A stretch of DNA of 64,000 nt from Ideonella paludis (GCF_018069865.1 NZ_JAGQDG010000001.1:62001-126000), one strand, 5' to 3'; positions 27,623 through 37,421 are shown, counted from the first letter of the stretch. Numbers and translations are program-made. The notes: generated by a model from the letters alone, not told the origin.

Positions 27623-28249
27623 GTGAGTTGTCGAGCACTGGCCACCGCCGTGGCCTGCGTGAGCCTGGGCTTGACGGGCTGCAGCCCCACCCTGCGTGCG
27701 GGCTGGCAAACCGTGGAGCAAGCGTGGAGCACCGCCGCGCCAGTGCGCGACAGCGCCCTGAACCCGGCCCTGCGCTACCTCTTGGTGCAGCAGCAAGGCC
27801 GCGAGGCCTTGTTGGTCTGGGTCGGCGATGAGCCCGGTGCCCTGGGCCGCACCAGCGTGTGGGTCGGCGCGGACGGCGTGGTGCTGCGCACCGCACAGGG
27901 CCGCTTGGTGGGCGTCTCCGAGCCCACCCGCAACTGGCGGGTGATCCGCCAGACAAGCACGGGTTCAAGCACCGTGACTGAGACCGTGGATGTTCAACCG
28001 GGTCATCGCATGGGCCTGCGCCAGACCGGGCAACGCTCGCTCCTCAGCGCACCGCCCACGGCTCACCGATGGGTGGGGTCGCTGGACGGCTTGCGCTGGC
28101 AAGAAGATTCCTGGATGGATGCTTTGCTGCCACCCAGCCACGTGGCACTCAATGCCCAAGATCAGGTGGTCTATGGCCAGCGCTGCTTGGCCGCGGACTG
28201 GTGCCTGAGCTGGCAAGTCTGGCCCGCAGAGCGCCAAGTTTCACCATGA
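27623..28249 (+). CDS. gfcB: YjbF/GfcB-family polysaccharide lipoprotein
   Basis: GTG 27623 start, 208 residues. A lipobox (LGLTGC, Cys about 20) marks an outer-membrane lipoprotein. The body carries YjbF/GfcB features: ALRYLLVQQQGREALLVWVGDEPG, WVGADGVVLRTAQGRLVG, and SWQVWPAERQV near the end. Family members belong to the yjbEFGH and group 4 capsule (gfc) operons and act in exopolysaccharide export. Its stop overlaps the start of the next gene (ATGA), as in other gfcB-gfcC pairs. Confidence 0.85.
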   Translation: MSCRALATAVACVSLGLTGCSPTLRAGWQTVEQAWSTAAPVRDSALNPALRYLLVQQQGREALLVWVGDEPGALGRTSVWVGADGVVLRTAQGRLVGVSEPTRNWRVIRQTSTGSSTVTETVDVQPGHRMGLRQTGQRSLLSAPPTAHRWVGSLDGLRWQEDSWMDALLPPSHVALNAQDQVVYGQRCLAADWCLSWQVWPAERQVSP

Positions 28250-31041
28250 GCCGCTCGCTACCAGTGGGGCTGACGGCCCTGGCCTGGGCCGCCATGCAGG
28301 CGGTGCAGGCCCAAGACGCGCCAACCTCACTGACCGTGACGCCGCCGCCGGGGCAGCGTCTGGGCGCTTGGCTGACCCAGCATCACCCCGAGGCTGCCGC
28401 AACGGTCTATGAGCCGGGCTTGATGTGGCAGTCCACCGCAGCGCGCCGTGCCCAGCGTCAAGCGCGCGAAGCCCTGCTGCGCGACATCAGCGCATGGGCC
28501 GCCGACGACGCGCTGCGCAAGGCGCAGACCGGCCCGCTGCTGGCCCTGCTGCGCGAGCTCCCCCTCACCGGCCGCCGCCCCCTGGCCAGCACCGACCCCT
28601 GGCGCATGCAAACCGCCTCGGGGCTGGAGCCTTTGACGGCTGAGGGCGATGTGCTGGTGCTACCGCAACGCCCTGAACGTCTGCGGGTCGTCACGGCCAA
28701 GGGCTTGGCGTGCGATGTGCAGGCCCAGCCCGAGCGCATCGCCGCCGATGTGCTGCGGGCCTGCGGGGTCAGCACGGACTGGGTGTGGCTGGTGCAAGCC
28801 GATGGCAGCACCCAGCGGCTTGGTGTGGCCGACTGGAATGCCCAGCGCCAGCAAGCCCCCGCCCCCGGCGCTTGGCTGTGGGTGCCCCCGGACACGCCAG
28901 ATTGGCCCGAACACTTCAACACCCGCATCGCTCAGGTGCTGGCCGAGCAAGGTGTGGCCGAGGGCACGCCTGCCCCGCGCCCCTTGAGCGAGACGATCAG
29001 CCCGCCTCCGCGGGATCTGCCCCTGAGCACCAATGATTGGGGCATGACCGGGCTGCTGCAAACACCGTCGGCGCGCATGCCTGAGGCCGGCCGAGTGGCG
29101 CTCACCGTGAGCCGCACCTGGCCCTACACCCAGACCAGCGCCACGCTCAGCCCCTTTGACGGGTTGGAGCTGGCCGTGCGCTACACGCACATCAGCAACA
29201 AGCTCTATGGCCCCAGCATCGCGGGCGATCAAGGCTACAAGGACAAGTCCTCTGAGATCAAACTGCGGCTGTTGGACGAAGGCCGCTGGCAGCCCGCCTT
29301 GGCGCTGGGCTTGCGTGACCCCGGCGGCACTGGCCTGTTTGCGGGCGAGTACCTGGTGGCCTCCAAGCGTTGGGGCTCGCTGGACCTGAGCCTGGGGCTG
29401 GGCTGGGGCTATCTGGGCGCACGCGGCAACCTGGCCAACCCTTTAGCCGTGCTGGGCGATCGCTTCCAGCAACGCGCCCAAGCGGACGTGGGCCGTGGTG
29501 GCACCGCCCACCTCAAGGGCCTGTTCACCGGCCGCACGGCCCTCTTCGGTGGCGTGCAATGGCACACACCCTGGGATGGCTTGAGCTTGAAGGCTGAGCT
29601 GGACGGCAATGACTATCAACATGAGCCCCTCAACAACAACGTTGATGGTGCACGCAGCCCCGTGAACCTGGGGCTGGTCTGGCAGCGCGGCCCCTGGGCG
29701 CTGAGCCTGGGGCTGGAGCGCGGCCGGCAATGGATGCTGGGCCTGAGCCTGCACACCAACGTGGCCCAGATGTCGCGCAGCAAGAGCGCTGAGCCAGCGC
29801 CCTGGCCGGTCAGCCGCCCTGCCCTCCTGCCAGCCCCCTCCGCAGCGAGGTCCACAGCAGGCCCCAGCGCCGACACACTACAAGCCCTCGCGCTGCAGAC
29901 CGGCTGGCCCGTGGCACGCGCATGGCAAGACGGCGCCACCTGGGTGGTCGAGCTGGACAACAGCCAGGGCAACAGCTTGGACGAGCGTCTCGATCGCGGC
30001 GTCGCCGTCTTGCATGAACGCGCACCGGATGAGGTCCAGCAGTTCCAGTTCATCCTGATGCAGCAAGGTGTGGCCGTCAGCAGCCGCTCGGTGGCGCGCC
30101 AAGCTTGGGCCGCACCGCGCTGGTCGTGGACGGGCCATGCGCCGGTGCTGGACAGCACCCCAGAGAGCGTACAGCGCCCAGCCCCCGACAGCGCGGAGGC
30201 GCACCGCCCAGCGCGCCAAGGCAATGGGGGCTTCAGCCTGGGTTATCAGCAGCATGTGGGCGGCCCCGATGGCTACCTCTATGCCTTGAGCGCCCGCGCG
30301 CAAGGCCAACTCCCACTGTGGGAGGGGGCCTGGGCCCAAGGCACGCTGCAGGCCCGCCTCTTGGACAACTACGAGCGCTACCGCTACACCGCGCCCAGTG
30401 CCTTGCCACGCGTTCGCACCTTGGTGCGGGAGTACTTGACCCAGGCCCGCGTGACCCTGCCTTATGCGCAACTGAGCCAGCTGAACCGCTGGGGTGAAGA
30501 TGTCTTCAGCCTAGCCTATGTGGGCGCTTTGGAGCCCATGTTTGCGGGCGCTGGGGCGGAGGTCTTATGGCGACCCCAAGGCGGGCGCTGGGCCTTAGGG
30601 CTGGATGTGAACCGCGTGGCCCAGCGCGAGTTTGACCAGCGCTGGGATGTGCGCGACTACCGCGTCACCACGGGCCACGTCAGCGCCTACTGGGACACGG
30701 GCTGGCAGGGCCTGGAGGCCAAGGTCTCGGTGGGCCAATACCTGGCTGGGGACCGCGGGGCCACCATGGAGGTATCGCGGCGCTTTGCCAACGGGGCGCG
30801 CATCGGCGCCTGGGTCACCAAAACCAATGTGTCCTCGGCGGCGTTTGGAGAAGGCAGCTTTGACAAAGCGGTGTATGTCTCCATCCCCTTCGACGCCTTC
30901 TTGTCCGCCTGGTCCACGCAAACCCTGAGCGTGGCCTGGCAGCCGCTGATCCGCGATGGCGGCGCGCGGCTCAACAAGCTGCACACGCTCTGGAACTTGA
31001 CCGGCAGCCGTGACCCACGGGCTTGGCGCCAGGCGGAGTAA
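28246..31041 (+). CDS. GfcC-GfcD (YjbG-YjbH) fusion, outer-membrane exopolysaccharide protein
   Basis: ATG 28246 overlaps the gfcB stop. The 931-residue protein begins with a signal peptide (cleavage after VQAQ). Residues about 30-240 match GfcC/YjbG in order: RLGAWLTQHHPEAA, LRELPLTGRRPL, GDVLVLPQRPERLRVV, VSTDWVWLVQADGS and PAPGAWLWVPP. From about residue 255 it matches the YjbH/GfcD beta-barrel: TNDWGMTGLLQTPSARM, RYTHISNKLYG, YKDKSSEIKLRLL, later AYVGALEPMFAGAGAEVLWRP, DYRVTTGHVSAYWDTG, VGQYLAGDRGATMEVSRRF and FGEGSFDKAVYVSIPFD. In E. coli these are two genes. GfcC is periplasmic and YjbH is an outer-membrane protein, so fusion would tether the GfcC domain at the barrel. A less conserved Ser/Pro/Ala-rich stretch (about 515-560) interrupts the barrel region. 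Confidence 0.85.
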   Translation: MSRSLPVGLTALAWAAMQAVQAQDAPTSLTVTPPPGQRLGAWLTQHHPEAAATVYEPGLMWQSTAARRAQRQAREALLRDISAWAADDALRKAQTGPLLALLRELPLTGRRPLASTDPWRMQTASGLEPLTAEGDVLVLPQRPERLRVVTAKGLACDVQAQPERIAADVLRACGVSTDWVWLVQADGSTQRLGVADWNAQRQQAPAPGAWLWVPPDTPDWPEHFNTRIAQVLAEQGVAEGTPAPRPLSETISPPPRDLPLSTNDWGMTGLLQTPSARMPEAGRVALTVSRTWPYTQTSATLSPFDGLELAVRYTHISNKLYGPSIAGDQGYKDKSSEIKLRLLDEGRWQPALALGLRDPGGTGLFAGEYLVASKRWGSLDLSLGLGWGYLGARGNLANPLAVLGDRFQQRAQADVGRGGTAHLKGLFTGRTALFGGVQWHTPWDGLSLKAELDGNDYQHEPLNNNVDGARSPVNLGLVWQRGPWALSLGLERGRQWMLGLSLHTNVAQMSRSKSAEPAPWPVSRPALLPAPSAARSTAGPSADTLQALALQTGWPVARAWQDGATWVVELDNSQGNSLDERLDRGVAVLHERAPDEVQQFQFILMQQGVAVSSRSVARQAWAAPRWSWTGHAPVLDSTPESVQRPAPDSAEAHRPARQGNGGFSLGYQQHVGGPDGYLYALSARAQGQLPLWEGAWAQGTLQARLLDNYERYRYTAPSALPRVRTLVREYLTQARVTLPYAQLSQLNRWGEDVFSLAYVGALEPMFAGAGAEVLWRPQGGRWALGLDVNRVAQREFDQRWDVRDYRVTTGHVSAYWDTGWQGLEAKVSVGQYLAGDRGATMEVSRRFANGARIGAWVTKTNVSSAAFGEGSFDKAVYVSIPFDAFLSAWSTQTLSVAWQPLIRDGGARLNKLHTLWNLTGSRDPRAWRQAE

Positions 31042-31090
31042 GAACCCCTGCGCGAGCACGCTTCGGCGAGATCGGCAGACAATCCACGCC

Positions 31091-31747
31091 ATGAAAATCG
31101 ATCTCGTCTCCGATGTGGTCTGCCCCTGGTGCGTGGTGGGCCTGAAGTCTCTGGACATCGCGCTGCAGCGCTTGGGCCCCAGCTTTGAGCCCGTGACCTT
31201 GAGCTTTCAGCCCTTTGAGCTGAACCCGCAGATGCCGCCCGAAGGCGAAGACATCACCGAGCACTTGTCGCGCAAATACGGCCTGACACCGGAACAGGTC
31301 AAGGCCAACCAGCAGAACATTCGCGAGCGCGCGGCCGCCGTGGGCTTTGACTTCCGCATGGACAAGCGCAGCCGCACCTGGAACACCTTTGACGCGCACC
31401 GGCTGCTGCACTGGGCTCATGAGGTCAACCCCGCCCAGCAGCGCGCCTTGAAGGAAGCCTTGTTCAGCGCCTACTTCACCGACGGTCTGAACCCTGGCAG
31501 CCACGAGGTCTTGCTGGGTTTGTGTGGCGAAGTGGGCTTGGACACGCAGGAGGCTCAAGGCCTCTTGAGCAGTGATCGCTTTGCCGCCGAAGTGCGCGAG
31601 GCCGAGGCCTTTTGGCAGCAGGCCGGCATCCGCTCGGTGCCGGCCTTCATCATCAACGACAAGCACTTGATCTCCGGCGGTCAGCCACCGGAGGTGTTTG
31701 AGCAGGCCTTGCGTCAGATCGCTGCGGAAGGCTCAGCAGTGGCTTGA
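31091..31747 (+). CDS. DsbA-family oxidoreductase, FrnE-like
   Basis: ATG 31091 gives 218 residues. The thioredoxin-type active site CPWC is at residues 11-14 in DVVCPWCVVG, followed by a helical insert and the cis-Pro segment RSVPAFIINDKHLISGGQP near residue 180. This is the FrnE/2-hydroxychromene isomerase-like DsbA group, cytoplasmic because no signal peptide is present. Likely roles are thiol-disulfide exchange or stress defence; no specific substrate can be assigned. Its 3' end overlaps the convergent VOC gene by 15 bp. Confidence 0.88.
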   Translation: MKIDLVSDVVCPWCVVGLKSLDIALQRLGPSFEPVTLSFQPFELNPQMPPEGEDITEHLSRKYGLTPEQVKANQQNIRERAAAVGFDFRMDKRSRTWNTFDAHRLLHWAHEVNPAQQRALKEALFSAYFTDGLNPGSHEVLLGLCGEVGLDTQEAQGLLSSDRFAAEVREAEAFWQQAGIRSVPAFIINDKHLISGGQPPEVFEQALRQIAAEGSAVA

Positions 31748-32404
31748 CAGCGCGACCTCGCCGCGCGGGGTATTCAGCGTCACACTGAGTGCTGCGCCAG
31801 GCAAGGCTTCACGCCGCACCGCCGGCCGTAACCGCAACACCTGCGCCGCTTGGTCGGGTAGGCCGCGCACGGTCAGGAGCTTCAGGCTGACGCCGCTGTC
31901 AGGCATCGCAGCGGTCGGGTGCAGGCCACTCCACTGGATCAAGGTGGGCACCGCGCCCCCGGCCAAGGGCAGACCATCGTCGGGCACCACAATCTGCCAC
32001 TCCAGCACACCCTGGGCGGTTTGACGGCTGGCTCGCAAAAGCGGACCAGGCTGCAGCCGGCTTTGGATCAGGCCATGACGATGCATCTCCACCATGGCAG
32101 AGCGCGCCACATAAGCCACCAACTCCGGGCCTTGCTCACGCAGCCGCGCTTGCAGCGCGGGCTGGTCCAGGCCAAACCAGCGCGCCCGGGCTGGGGCGGG
32201 TGCATCCGGGTCGATAGCGATGATCTCCAAGTAGCACTGGGGCGCGCCGGCGCTGCTGAGGTTGAGCAGGCGGTTGTGCGTGCCCATCAGCGCATGGACG
32301 CCGCCCGGCAGGCTGGCCACGCCCAGGGTGGCCTCACACCAAGCCGCCCCTTGGGCAAGGCTGTCGGCGGCAATGACCAGATGGTCGATCTCGGTGTGTG
32401 GCAT
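31733..32404 (-). CDS. VOC/glyoxalase-like domain protein
   Basis: A 223-residue protein starting IDHLVIAADSLAQGAAWCEATLGV, the typical first beta-alpha-beta unit of the Glyoxalase_3 type of the VOC superfamily, with ALMGTHNRLLNLSS, YLEIIAIDPDA and a second module near residue 130 (LEWQIVVPDDGLPLAGG). Many homologues are listed only as VOC family proteins. The metal-binding residues cannot be assigned with confidence. Substrate unknown. Confidence 0.75.
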   Translation of the reverse strand: MPHTEIDHLVIAADSLAQGAAWCEATLGVASLPGGVHALMGTHNRLLNLSSAGAPQCYLEIIAIDPDAPAPARARWFGLDQPALQARLREQGPELVAYVARSAMVEMHRHGLIQSRLQPGPLLRASRQTAQGVLEWQIVVPDDGLPLAGGAVPTLIQWSGLHPTAAMPDSGVSLKLLTVRGLPDQAAQVLRLRPAVRREALPGAALSVTLNTPRGEVALSSHC

Positions 32405-32546
32405 GGGGCAGCGCTACAAAGTTAGGGAAGCCTCAAGCCTACCTTAGGGGCCTTGAAGCCAGGGCCAAGGGATGGGGCGGTGAGGGCCGCGGCCAGACAC
32501 TGGCGGCGCAGCACCAGGCTGCGCCCATAAAACCCAGGAGAGTCTC

Positions 32547-33245
32547 ATGTCTGTCATCACCCGCGCCCTGCGCACCCTCGGCCTCAGCACCGTGCTGGCC
32601 GTCTCTGCCCTCTCAGCCCAGGCCCAGTCCAGCACGGTCTGTGGCCCCGATGTGCTGGCCACCATTGCCAAGCAACTGGCGCCTAACCCCAAAATCAGTG
32701 AAGCTGAAAACCTGAAGCTGCAGGCGCAGTTGTACGAGCAATACAGCTTCTGCGGCACCGGGGACGCCAAGAACATTCCGCCCACCGACCCGTTTTATGC
32801 GGCCGCCAACCAGTGCGGTGCCAAGGCCACCTACACCGGCAGCCTCTACTACGAAGAAATGAGCTGCTGCGGCTATGACCCGCAGCGTCGTGCCTTTGCC
32901 TGCCCGGTCAAGATCAAGCAGAACTTTGGTTTCGGCTTGGCCGCCAACCCAGGCAGCCGCGAGTATGTGCTGCACTGCGTCGATGCCGGCGCAGGCTTTG
33001 TGCCGGTGGGCCAAGACAGCGTGCACCTGGCCGACTCCACCTTGGCGCCAAGCTGGCAGTTTGCGGTGATTGCAAATGCCGTGGACAACCTGCAAACCGT
33101 GCAGCCCACCACCGGCTTGGCTCGCAATGCCCGCTCCATCTTGTCGTGGAACTTCAAGCCCGTGAATGCCGCGGGCCAACTGGATTGCAACTACAAGCCG
33201 ATCTGGGGCAATGTGCTGGAGTACAAGATCCGCCTGAACCAGTGA
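32547..33245 (+). CDS. secreted Cys-containing protein of unknown function
   Basis: 232 residues with AGGAG before ATG and a signal peptide (LSTVLAVSALSAQAQ, cleavage near 27). The mature part has at least eight cysteines (STVCGPD, YSFCGTG, ANQCGAK, EMSCCGYD, FACPVK, LHCVDAG, LDCNYKP), suggesting a disulfide-stabilised exported protein. The remainder looks beta-rich (VNAAGQLDCNYKPIWGNVLEYKIRLNQ at the end). I do not recognise a family. It stands alone between the VOC gene and gshA, which converge on either side. Confidence 0.6.
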   Translation: MSVITRALRTLGLSTVLAVSALSAQAQSSTVCGPDVLATIAKQLAPNPKISEAENLKLQAQLYEQYSFCGTGDAKNIPPTDPFYAAANQCGAKATYTGSLYYEEMSCCGYDPQRRAFACPVKIKQNFGFGLAANPGSREYVLHCVDAGAGFVPVGQDSVHLADSTLAPSWQFAVIANAVDNLQTVQPTTGLARNARSILSWNFKPVNAAGQLDCNYKPIWGNVLEYKIRLNQ

Positions 33246-33264
33246 TCAGCGCCTCCCAACGCGG

Positions 33265-34560
33265 TCAGTCATAGACCTCGGCATCGGGGTCTGTGGCTTC
33301 CAGCTCATAGGCCGCCGCCAGCATGGCCAAGCGGCCGATCACGCCATACATGTAAAAGCGATTGGGGGCACTGGCCCCTGGCCGCTCGCCCGGCTTGGGC
33401 AATTGGTGGCTGTTAGCAAAGGCCAGCGGCACAAAGCTGGCGCCCGGCGCGTTGAGGTTCTCGTCAATGCCGCGGTCGGCATGCACACGGTAGAAGCCGC
33501 CGACCACATAGCGGTCGATCATGTAGACCACCGGCTCGGCCACGGCTTCGTTCACGCGCTCATAGGTCGGCACCCCTTCTTGGATGATGACCTCGGTCAC
33601 GGCCTGGCCGTCCTTCACCACACCCATCTTGTTGCGGGTGCGGCGGCTGACTTCATCCAGCTCTTTGGCATCGCGCACCGTCATGATGCCCATGCCATAG
33701 GTGCCGTTGTTGGCCTTGACGACCACAAAGGGCTTGTCGGCAATGCCGTACTCTTTGTGCTTGCGGCGGATCTTGGTGAGCAGGGCATCGACCTGGGTCT
33801 GCACGCATTCCAGGCCGGTGCCCTCCTCCCAGTTGACCTCGCCGCAGTGCGCGTACATGGGGTTGATCAACCAAGGGTCCATGCCCAAAAGCTTGGCGAA
33901 TTTCTTGGCCACCTCTTCGTAGCTGCGGAAGTGGTTGGTCTTGCGGCGCGTGGCCCAGCCGGCATGCAGCGGGGGCAGCAGGTATTGCTCGTGCAGGTTT
34001 TCCAAGACCTTGGGCACACCCGCGGAGAGGTCGTTGTTGAGCAGAATCGTGCAGGGGTCGAAATGCTTGAGCCCCAAGCGGTGCTTGGTGCGCACCAAGG
34101 GCTCCAGCGTCAGGCTCGAGCCATCGGGCAGGTCCAGTGCGGTGGGCTCGGTGATGGATTCATCCAAAGTGCCCAGCCGCACATTCAAGCCCGCTTGCCC
34201 GAAGAGCTGCATCAGCCGCTGCACGTTCATCAGGTAGAACATATTGCGGGTGTGTCGCTCCGGGATGAGCAGCAGGTTCTTGGCCTCGGGGCAAATCTTC
34301 TCAATCGCCGCCATGGCCGCCTGCACGGCCAGCGGCAGCATCTCAGGGGTCAAGTTGTTGAAGCCGCCCGGGAACAGGTTGGTGTCCACTGGCGCCAAGC
34401 GATAGCCTGCATTGCGGATGTCCACCGAGCTGTAGAAGGGCGGCGTGTGCTCCATCCATTCCAGGCGAAACCAGCGCTCGATGGCGGGCATGGACTCCAG
34501 AATGCGCTGCTCCAGCTCGTTGATGGGGCCAGTGAGAGCGGTGACGAGGTGAGGAACCAT
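33265..34560 (-). CDS. gshA: glutamate-cysteine ligase, Acidithiobacillus-type
   Basis: A 431-residue protein matching the TIGR02049-type glutamate-cysteine ligase found in many betaproteobacteria, distinct from the E. coli GshA fold family. Recognisable stretches are PHLVTALTGPINELE at the N-terminus, LFPGGFNNL, FVVVKANNGTYGMGIMTVRDA (ATP-grasp-like) and VVYMIDRYVVGGFYRVHADRGIDENLNAPG. It makes gamma-glutamylcysteine, the first step of glutathione synthesis. No gshB follows in the window. An ATG at 34560 with a modest purine-rich leader is used. Confidence 0.87.
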   Translation of the reverse strand: MVPHLVTALTGPINELEQRILESMPAIERWFRLEWMEHTPPFYSSVDIRNAGYRLAPVDTNLFPGGFNNLTPEMLPLAVQAAMAAIEKICPEAKNLLLIPERHTRNMFYLMNVQRLMQLFGQAGLNVRLGTLDESITEPTALDLPDGSSLTLEPLVRTKHRLGLKHFDPCTILLNNDLSAGVPKVLENLHEQYLLPPLHAGWATRRKTNHFRSYEEVAKKFAKLLGMDPWLINPMYAHCGEVNWEEGTGLECVQTQVDALLTKIRRKHKEYGIADKPFVVVKANNGTYGMGIMTVRDAKELDEVSRRTRNKMGVVKDGQAVTEVIIQEGVPTYERVNEAVAEPVVYMIDRYVVGGFYRVHADRGIDENLNAPGASFVPLAFANSHQLPKPGERPGASAPNRFYMYGVIGRLAMLAAAYELEATDPDAEVYD

Positions 34561-34642
34561 GATGGTTGGCCAATGAAAGTGGGCTTAAGGAGGCGATTCT
34601 TGCAGATCGGTCCGTGAGGCCTTGGTTTCAAGTTGTCGTCAC

Positions 34643-34680
34643 AAAAAAAACGGGGGAGGCCCTTGCAGGCACTCCCCCGA
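34643..34680 (-). terminator. rho-independent terminator after amtB
   Basis: On the minus strand, CGGGGGAG...CTCCCCCG arms (34651-34658 and 34672-34679) form a hairpin with a 13-base loop, followed directly by a run of eight T (34650-34643). It lies 30 bp past the amtB stop and ends the porin-glnK-amtB operon. Confidence 0.88.
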
Positions 34681-34709
34681 ACTCGCTTTAGGACGTTAAC
34701 CGGAGACGT

Positions 34710-36248
34710 TCAGCGGCCGTAAGCCGTCTCGCCGTGAGAGCTGATGTCCAGACCTTCGCGCTCTTCTTCTTCAGTGACACGCAGACCCAGGGTCATGTCT
34801 ACCAGCTTGAAGGCGATGACCGAAACCACAGCCGACCAGACCACGGTGATCAGCACCGCCTTGGCCTGCACCCAGACTTGGCCGGCAATGGTGTAGGCGT
34901 CGGGTGTGATCATGGCAACCGTGGTCCAGTCAGCCACCGCGCTGGGGCCACCCAGGTTGGGGCTGTTAAAGATGCCCGTCAACAGCGCGCCGAGGATGCC
35001 GCAGACGCCGTGCACACCGAAGACATCCAAGGAATCGTCGGCCTTCAAGATGCGCTTCAGACCCGACACACCCCACAGGCCGGCAAAGCCTGCCAGTGCG
35101 CCGATGATCAAGGCACCGCCCACGCCCACATTGCCGGCCGCCGGGGTGATGGCCACCAAGCCTGCGACAGCGCCGGAAGCCGCACCCAACATCGAAGCCT
35201 TGCCTTTGTGCAGGGCTTCACCGATGGACCAGGTCAGCACCGCAGCGGCGGTGGCGATGAAGGTGTTGACGAAGGCCAGGGCCGCAAAGCCGTTGGCTTC
35301 CAGGGCCGAGCCGGCATTGAAGCCAAACCAGCCCACCCACAGCAGCGAAGCGCCCACCATGGTCAGAGTCAGGCTGTGCGGTGCCATGGCTTCTTTGCCG
35401 TAGCCCACGCGCTTGCCCACCATGTAAGCACCCACCAAGCCCGCCACCGCGGCGTTGATGTGCACCACCGTGCCGCCGGCAAAGTCCAGCGCACCCATCT
35501 GCCAGATGTAGCCGGCCTTGGCGTTCATGGCCTCCACCACATCGGCGCCGGTGTAGGCGTCAGGGCCCATCCAGAACCAGACCATGTGGGCAATCGGCAA
35601 GTAGCTGAAGGTGAACCACAGGGCGGTGAAGAGCAACACGGCCGAGAACTTGATGCGCTCGGCAAACGCACCGACGATCAGCGCGCAGGTGATACCGGCG
35701 AAGGTCGCCTGGAAGGCGACAAACACGATCTCAGGAATGACCACACCCTTGCTGAAGGTGGCGGCGTTCGCAAAGGTGCCGGCCACGTTGTCCCAGGTGC
35801 CTTTGAGGAAGAGGCGATCAAAACCACCGATGAAGGCGTTGTTCTCGGTGAAGGCCAGGCTGTAGCCGTAAATGGCCCAGAGCACGACGATCATCGAGAA
35901 GGTGACCAGCACCTGCATCAGCACAGACAGCATGTTTTTGCTGCGCACCAGGCCGCCGTAGAACAGCGCAAGGCCAGGCACGGTCATCAAGATGACCAGC
36001 AAGGTGGCCACCATCATCCAAGCGGTGTCGCCCTTGTTCGGGGTGGGCGCTGCGGCTGCCGGTGCAGCGGCGGCTTCAGCCACAGCAGCAGAGGCTGCCG
36101 CAACAGGCGCCGAGGCTGCTTCGACCACAGCAGCCACCACGGGGGCGGCTGCGGATGCGGCGGAAGCGGCGGCGTCTTGCGCCGACGAGGTCATCGCAAA
36201 TCCCAGGGCCGCTAGCCCCAGCGCGATGTGAGCAATCAGAGTTCTCAT
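34710..36248 (-). CDS. amtB: ammonium transporter AmtB
   Basis: 512 residues with a signal peptide (LGLAALGFAMTSSAQ) and a long Ala-rich segment (about 25-72) before the transport domain begins at NKGDTAWMMVATLLVILMTVPGLALFYGGLVRSKN. Eleven hydrophobic helices follow. Typical Amt motifs are visible: GTVVHINAAVAGLVGAYMVG (with the pore His), WVGWFGFNAGSA, and FGVHGVCGILGALLTGIF (second pore His). It imports ammonium under nitrogen limitation and is gated by GlnK, encoded just upstream. The Ala-rich N-terminal spacer of about 45 residues is longer than in E. coli AmtB. Expression is likely from the sigma54 promoter ahead of the porin gene. Confidence 0.95.
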   Translation of the reverse strand: MRTLIAHIALGLAALGFAMTSSAQDAAASAASAAAPVVAAVVEAASAPVAAASAAVAEAAAAPAAAAPTPNKGDTAWMMVATLLVILMTVPGLALFYGGLVRSKNMLSVLMQVLVTFSMIVVLWAIYGYSLAFTENNAFIGGFDRLFLKGTWDNVAGTFANAATFSKGVVIPEIVFVAFQATFAGITCALIVGAFAERIKFSAVLLFTALWFTFSYLPIAHMVWFWMGPDAYTGADVVEAMNAKAGYIWQMGALDFAGGTVVHINAAVAGLVGAYMVGKRVGYGKEAMAPHSLTLTMVGASLLWVGWFGFNAGSALEANGFAALAFVNTFIATAAAVLTWSIGEALHKGKASMLGAASGAVAGLVAITPAAGNVGVGGALIIGALAGFAGLWGVSGLKRILKADDSLDVFGVHGVCGILGALLTGIFNSPNLGGPSAVADWTTVAMITPDAYTIAGQVWVQAKAVLITVVWSAVVSVIAFKLVDMTLGLRVTEEEEREGLDISSHGETAYGR

Positions 36249-36286
36249 AGCAAAGTTCTCACGTCTAGATTCGAAGGGGGCTGCGG

Positions 36287-36649
<363 letters not shown>

Positions 36650-37372
36650 TCAGAACGCGTACTTCACCGCCAAGACCGCACCGGTCTTGCCCAGCTTTTT
36701 GTCATTGGCGCCCACATAGGCGTCCGTGCTGGTGCTGACCAGCGTCAGGCTGGGCACCCAGCCTGAGAAGTCCTTGCTCAGAGACACCGAGTAATCGGTG
36801 TAGCTGAAGTCACCGCTGTTCTTGACCGTTTGGCGGCCAATGTGCGGCGCCAGCATGAGGCCACCACCCAGGTCAAAGCTGGCGCTCAGGTCCAGGTAGC
36901 CGCTTTGCTTGCTGTCGGCAAAGCCGAACAGATTGGTCAGGCTGTGCGAGTACTTGAGGGTGAACATCTCGTAGCTCAGCGCGCCGTAGATCTCGCCCGT
37001 GTTCGGGCTCACGGCCAGGTCGTGGCTCGGGTAGACATAGGCCAGAGCGCCCACATCCAAGGTCAGGCCCTTGGCGACTTCGCCCTTCCAGCCACCATAG
37101 AGGTCGACTTCGACGTTGGCACCGCCGCCGCTGTCCTTGACCCACTTGATCGTCGAGGCCCATGCGCCGGCGTACAGGCCGTTGGGGCCCGCCAGGTCCA
37201 CACCGCCTTGCAGCGCAGGCTTGAGGCGCGACTGCGAAATGCCGCGATAGCGGTAGTCGGTGGTGGCGCTGACGTTGTAGCTCAGGGAGAAGTCATCGGC
37301 TGCCAGTGCGGGCACGGCAGAGGCACCGAGAGCGGCCACGAGACTGAGGGAGAGCAAGGAAGGCTTGAACAT
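36650..37372 (-). CDS. TorF-family putative outer-membrane porin
   Basis: ATG at 37372 gives 240 residues with a signal peptide (LLSLSLVAALGASAVPALA). The mature protein is a beta-barrel of the TorF/TIGR02001 type: FSLSYNVSATTDYRYRGISQSRLKPALQGGVDLA at the start and a C-terminal aromatic residue (AVKYAF), as expected for BAM substrates. It is the first gene of the operon with glnK and amtB, so it probably passes a nitrogen source across the outer membrane. It carries the sigma54 promoter about 50-65 bp upstream of its start. Confidence 0.9.
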   Translation of the reverse strand: MFKPSLLSLSLVAALGASAVPALAADDFSLSYNVSATTDYRYRGISQSRLKPALQGGVDLAGPNGLYAGAWASTIKWVKDSGGGANVEVDLYGGWKGEVAKGLTLDVGALAYVYPSHDLAVSPNTGEIYGALSYEMFTLKYSHSLTNLFGFADSKQSGYLDLSASFDLGGGLMLAPHIGRQTVKNSGDFSYTDYSVSLSKDFSGWVPSLTLVSTSTDAYVGANDKKLGKTGAVLAVKYAF

Positions 37373-37421
37373 GGTGGACTCCTGGAAGTGATGGCAAAGA
37401 AACAGGGTTTGCCCGGAGAAA

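Noticed and set aside
33403-36215. Two long plus-strand frames opposite gshA and amtB (33403-34617 and 34734-36215)
   Set aside because: Antisense shadows; the minus-strand products are recognised proteins with matching ribosome sites and a terminator.
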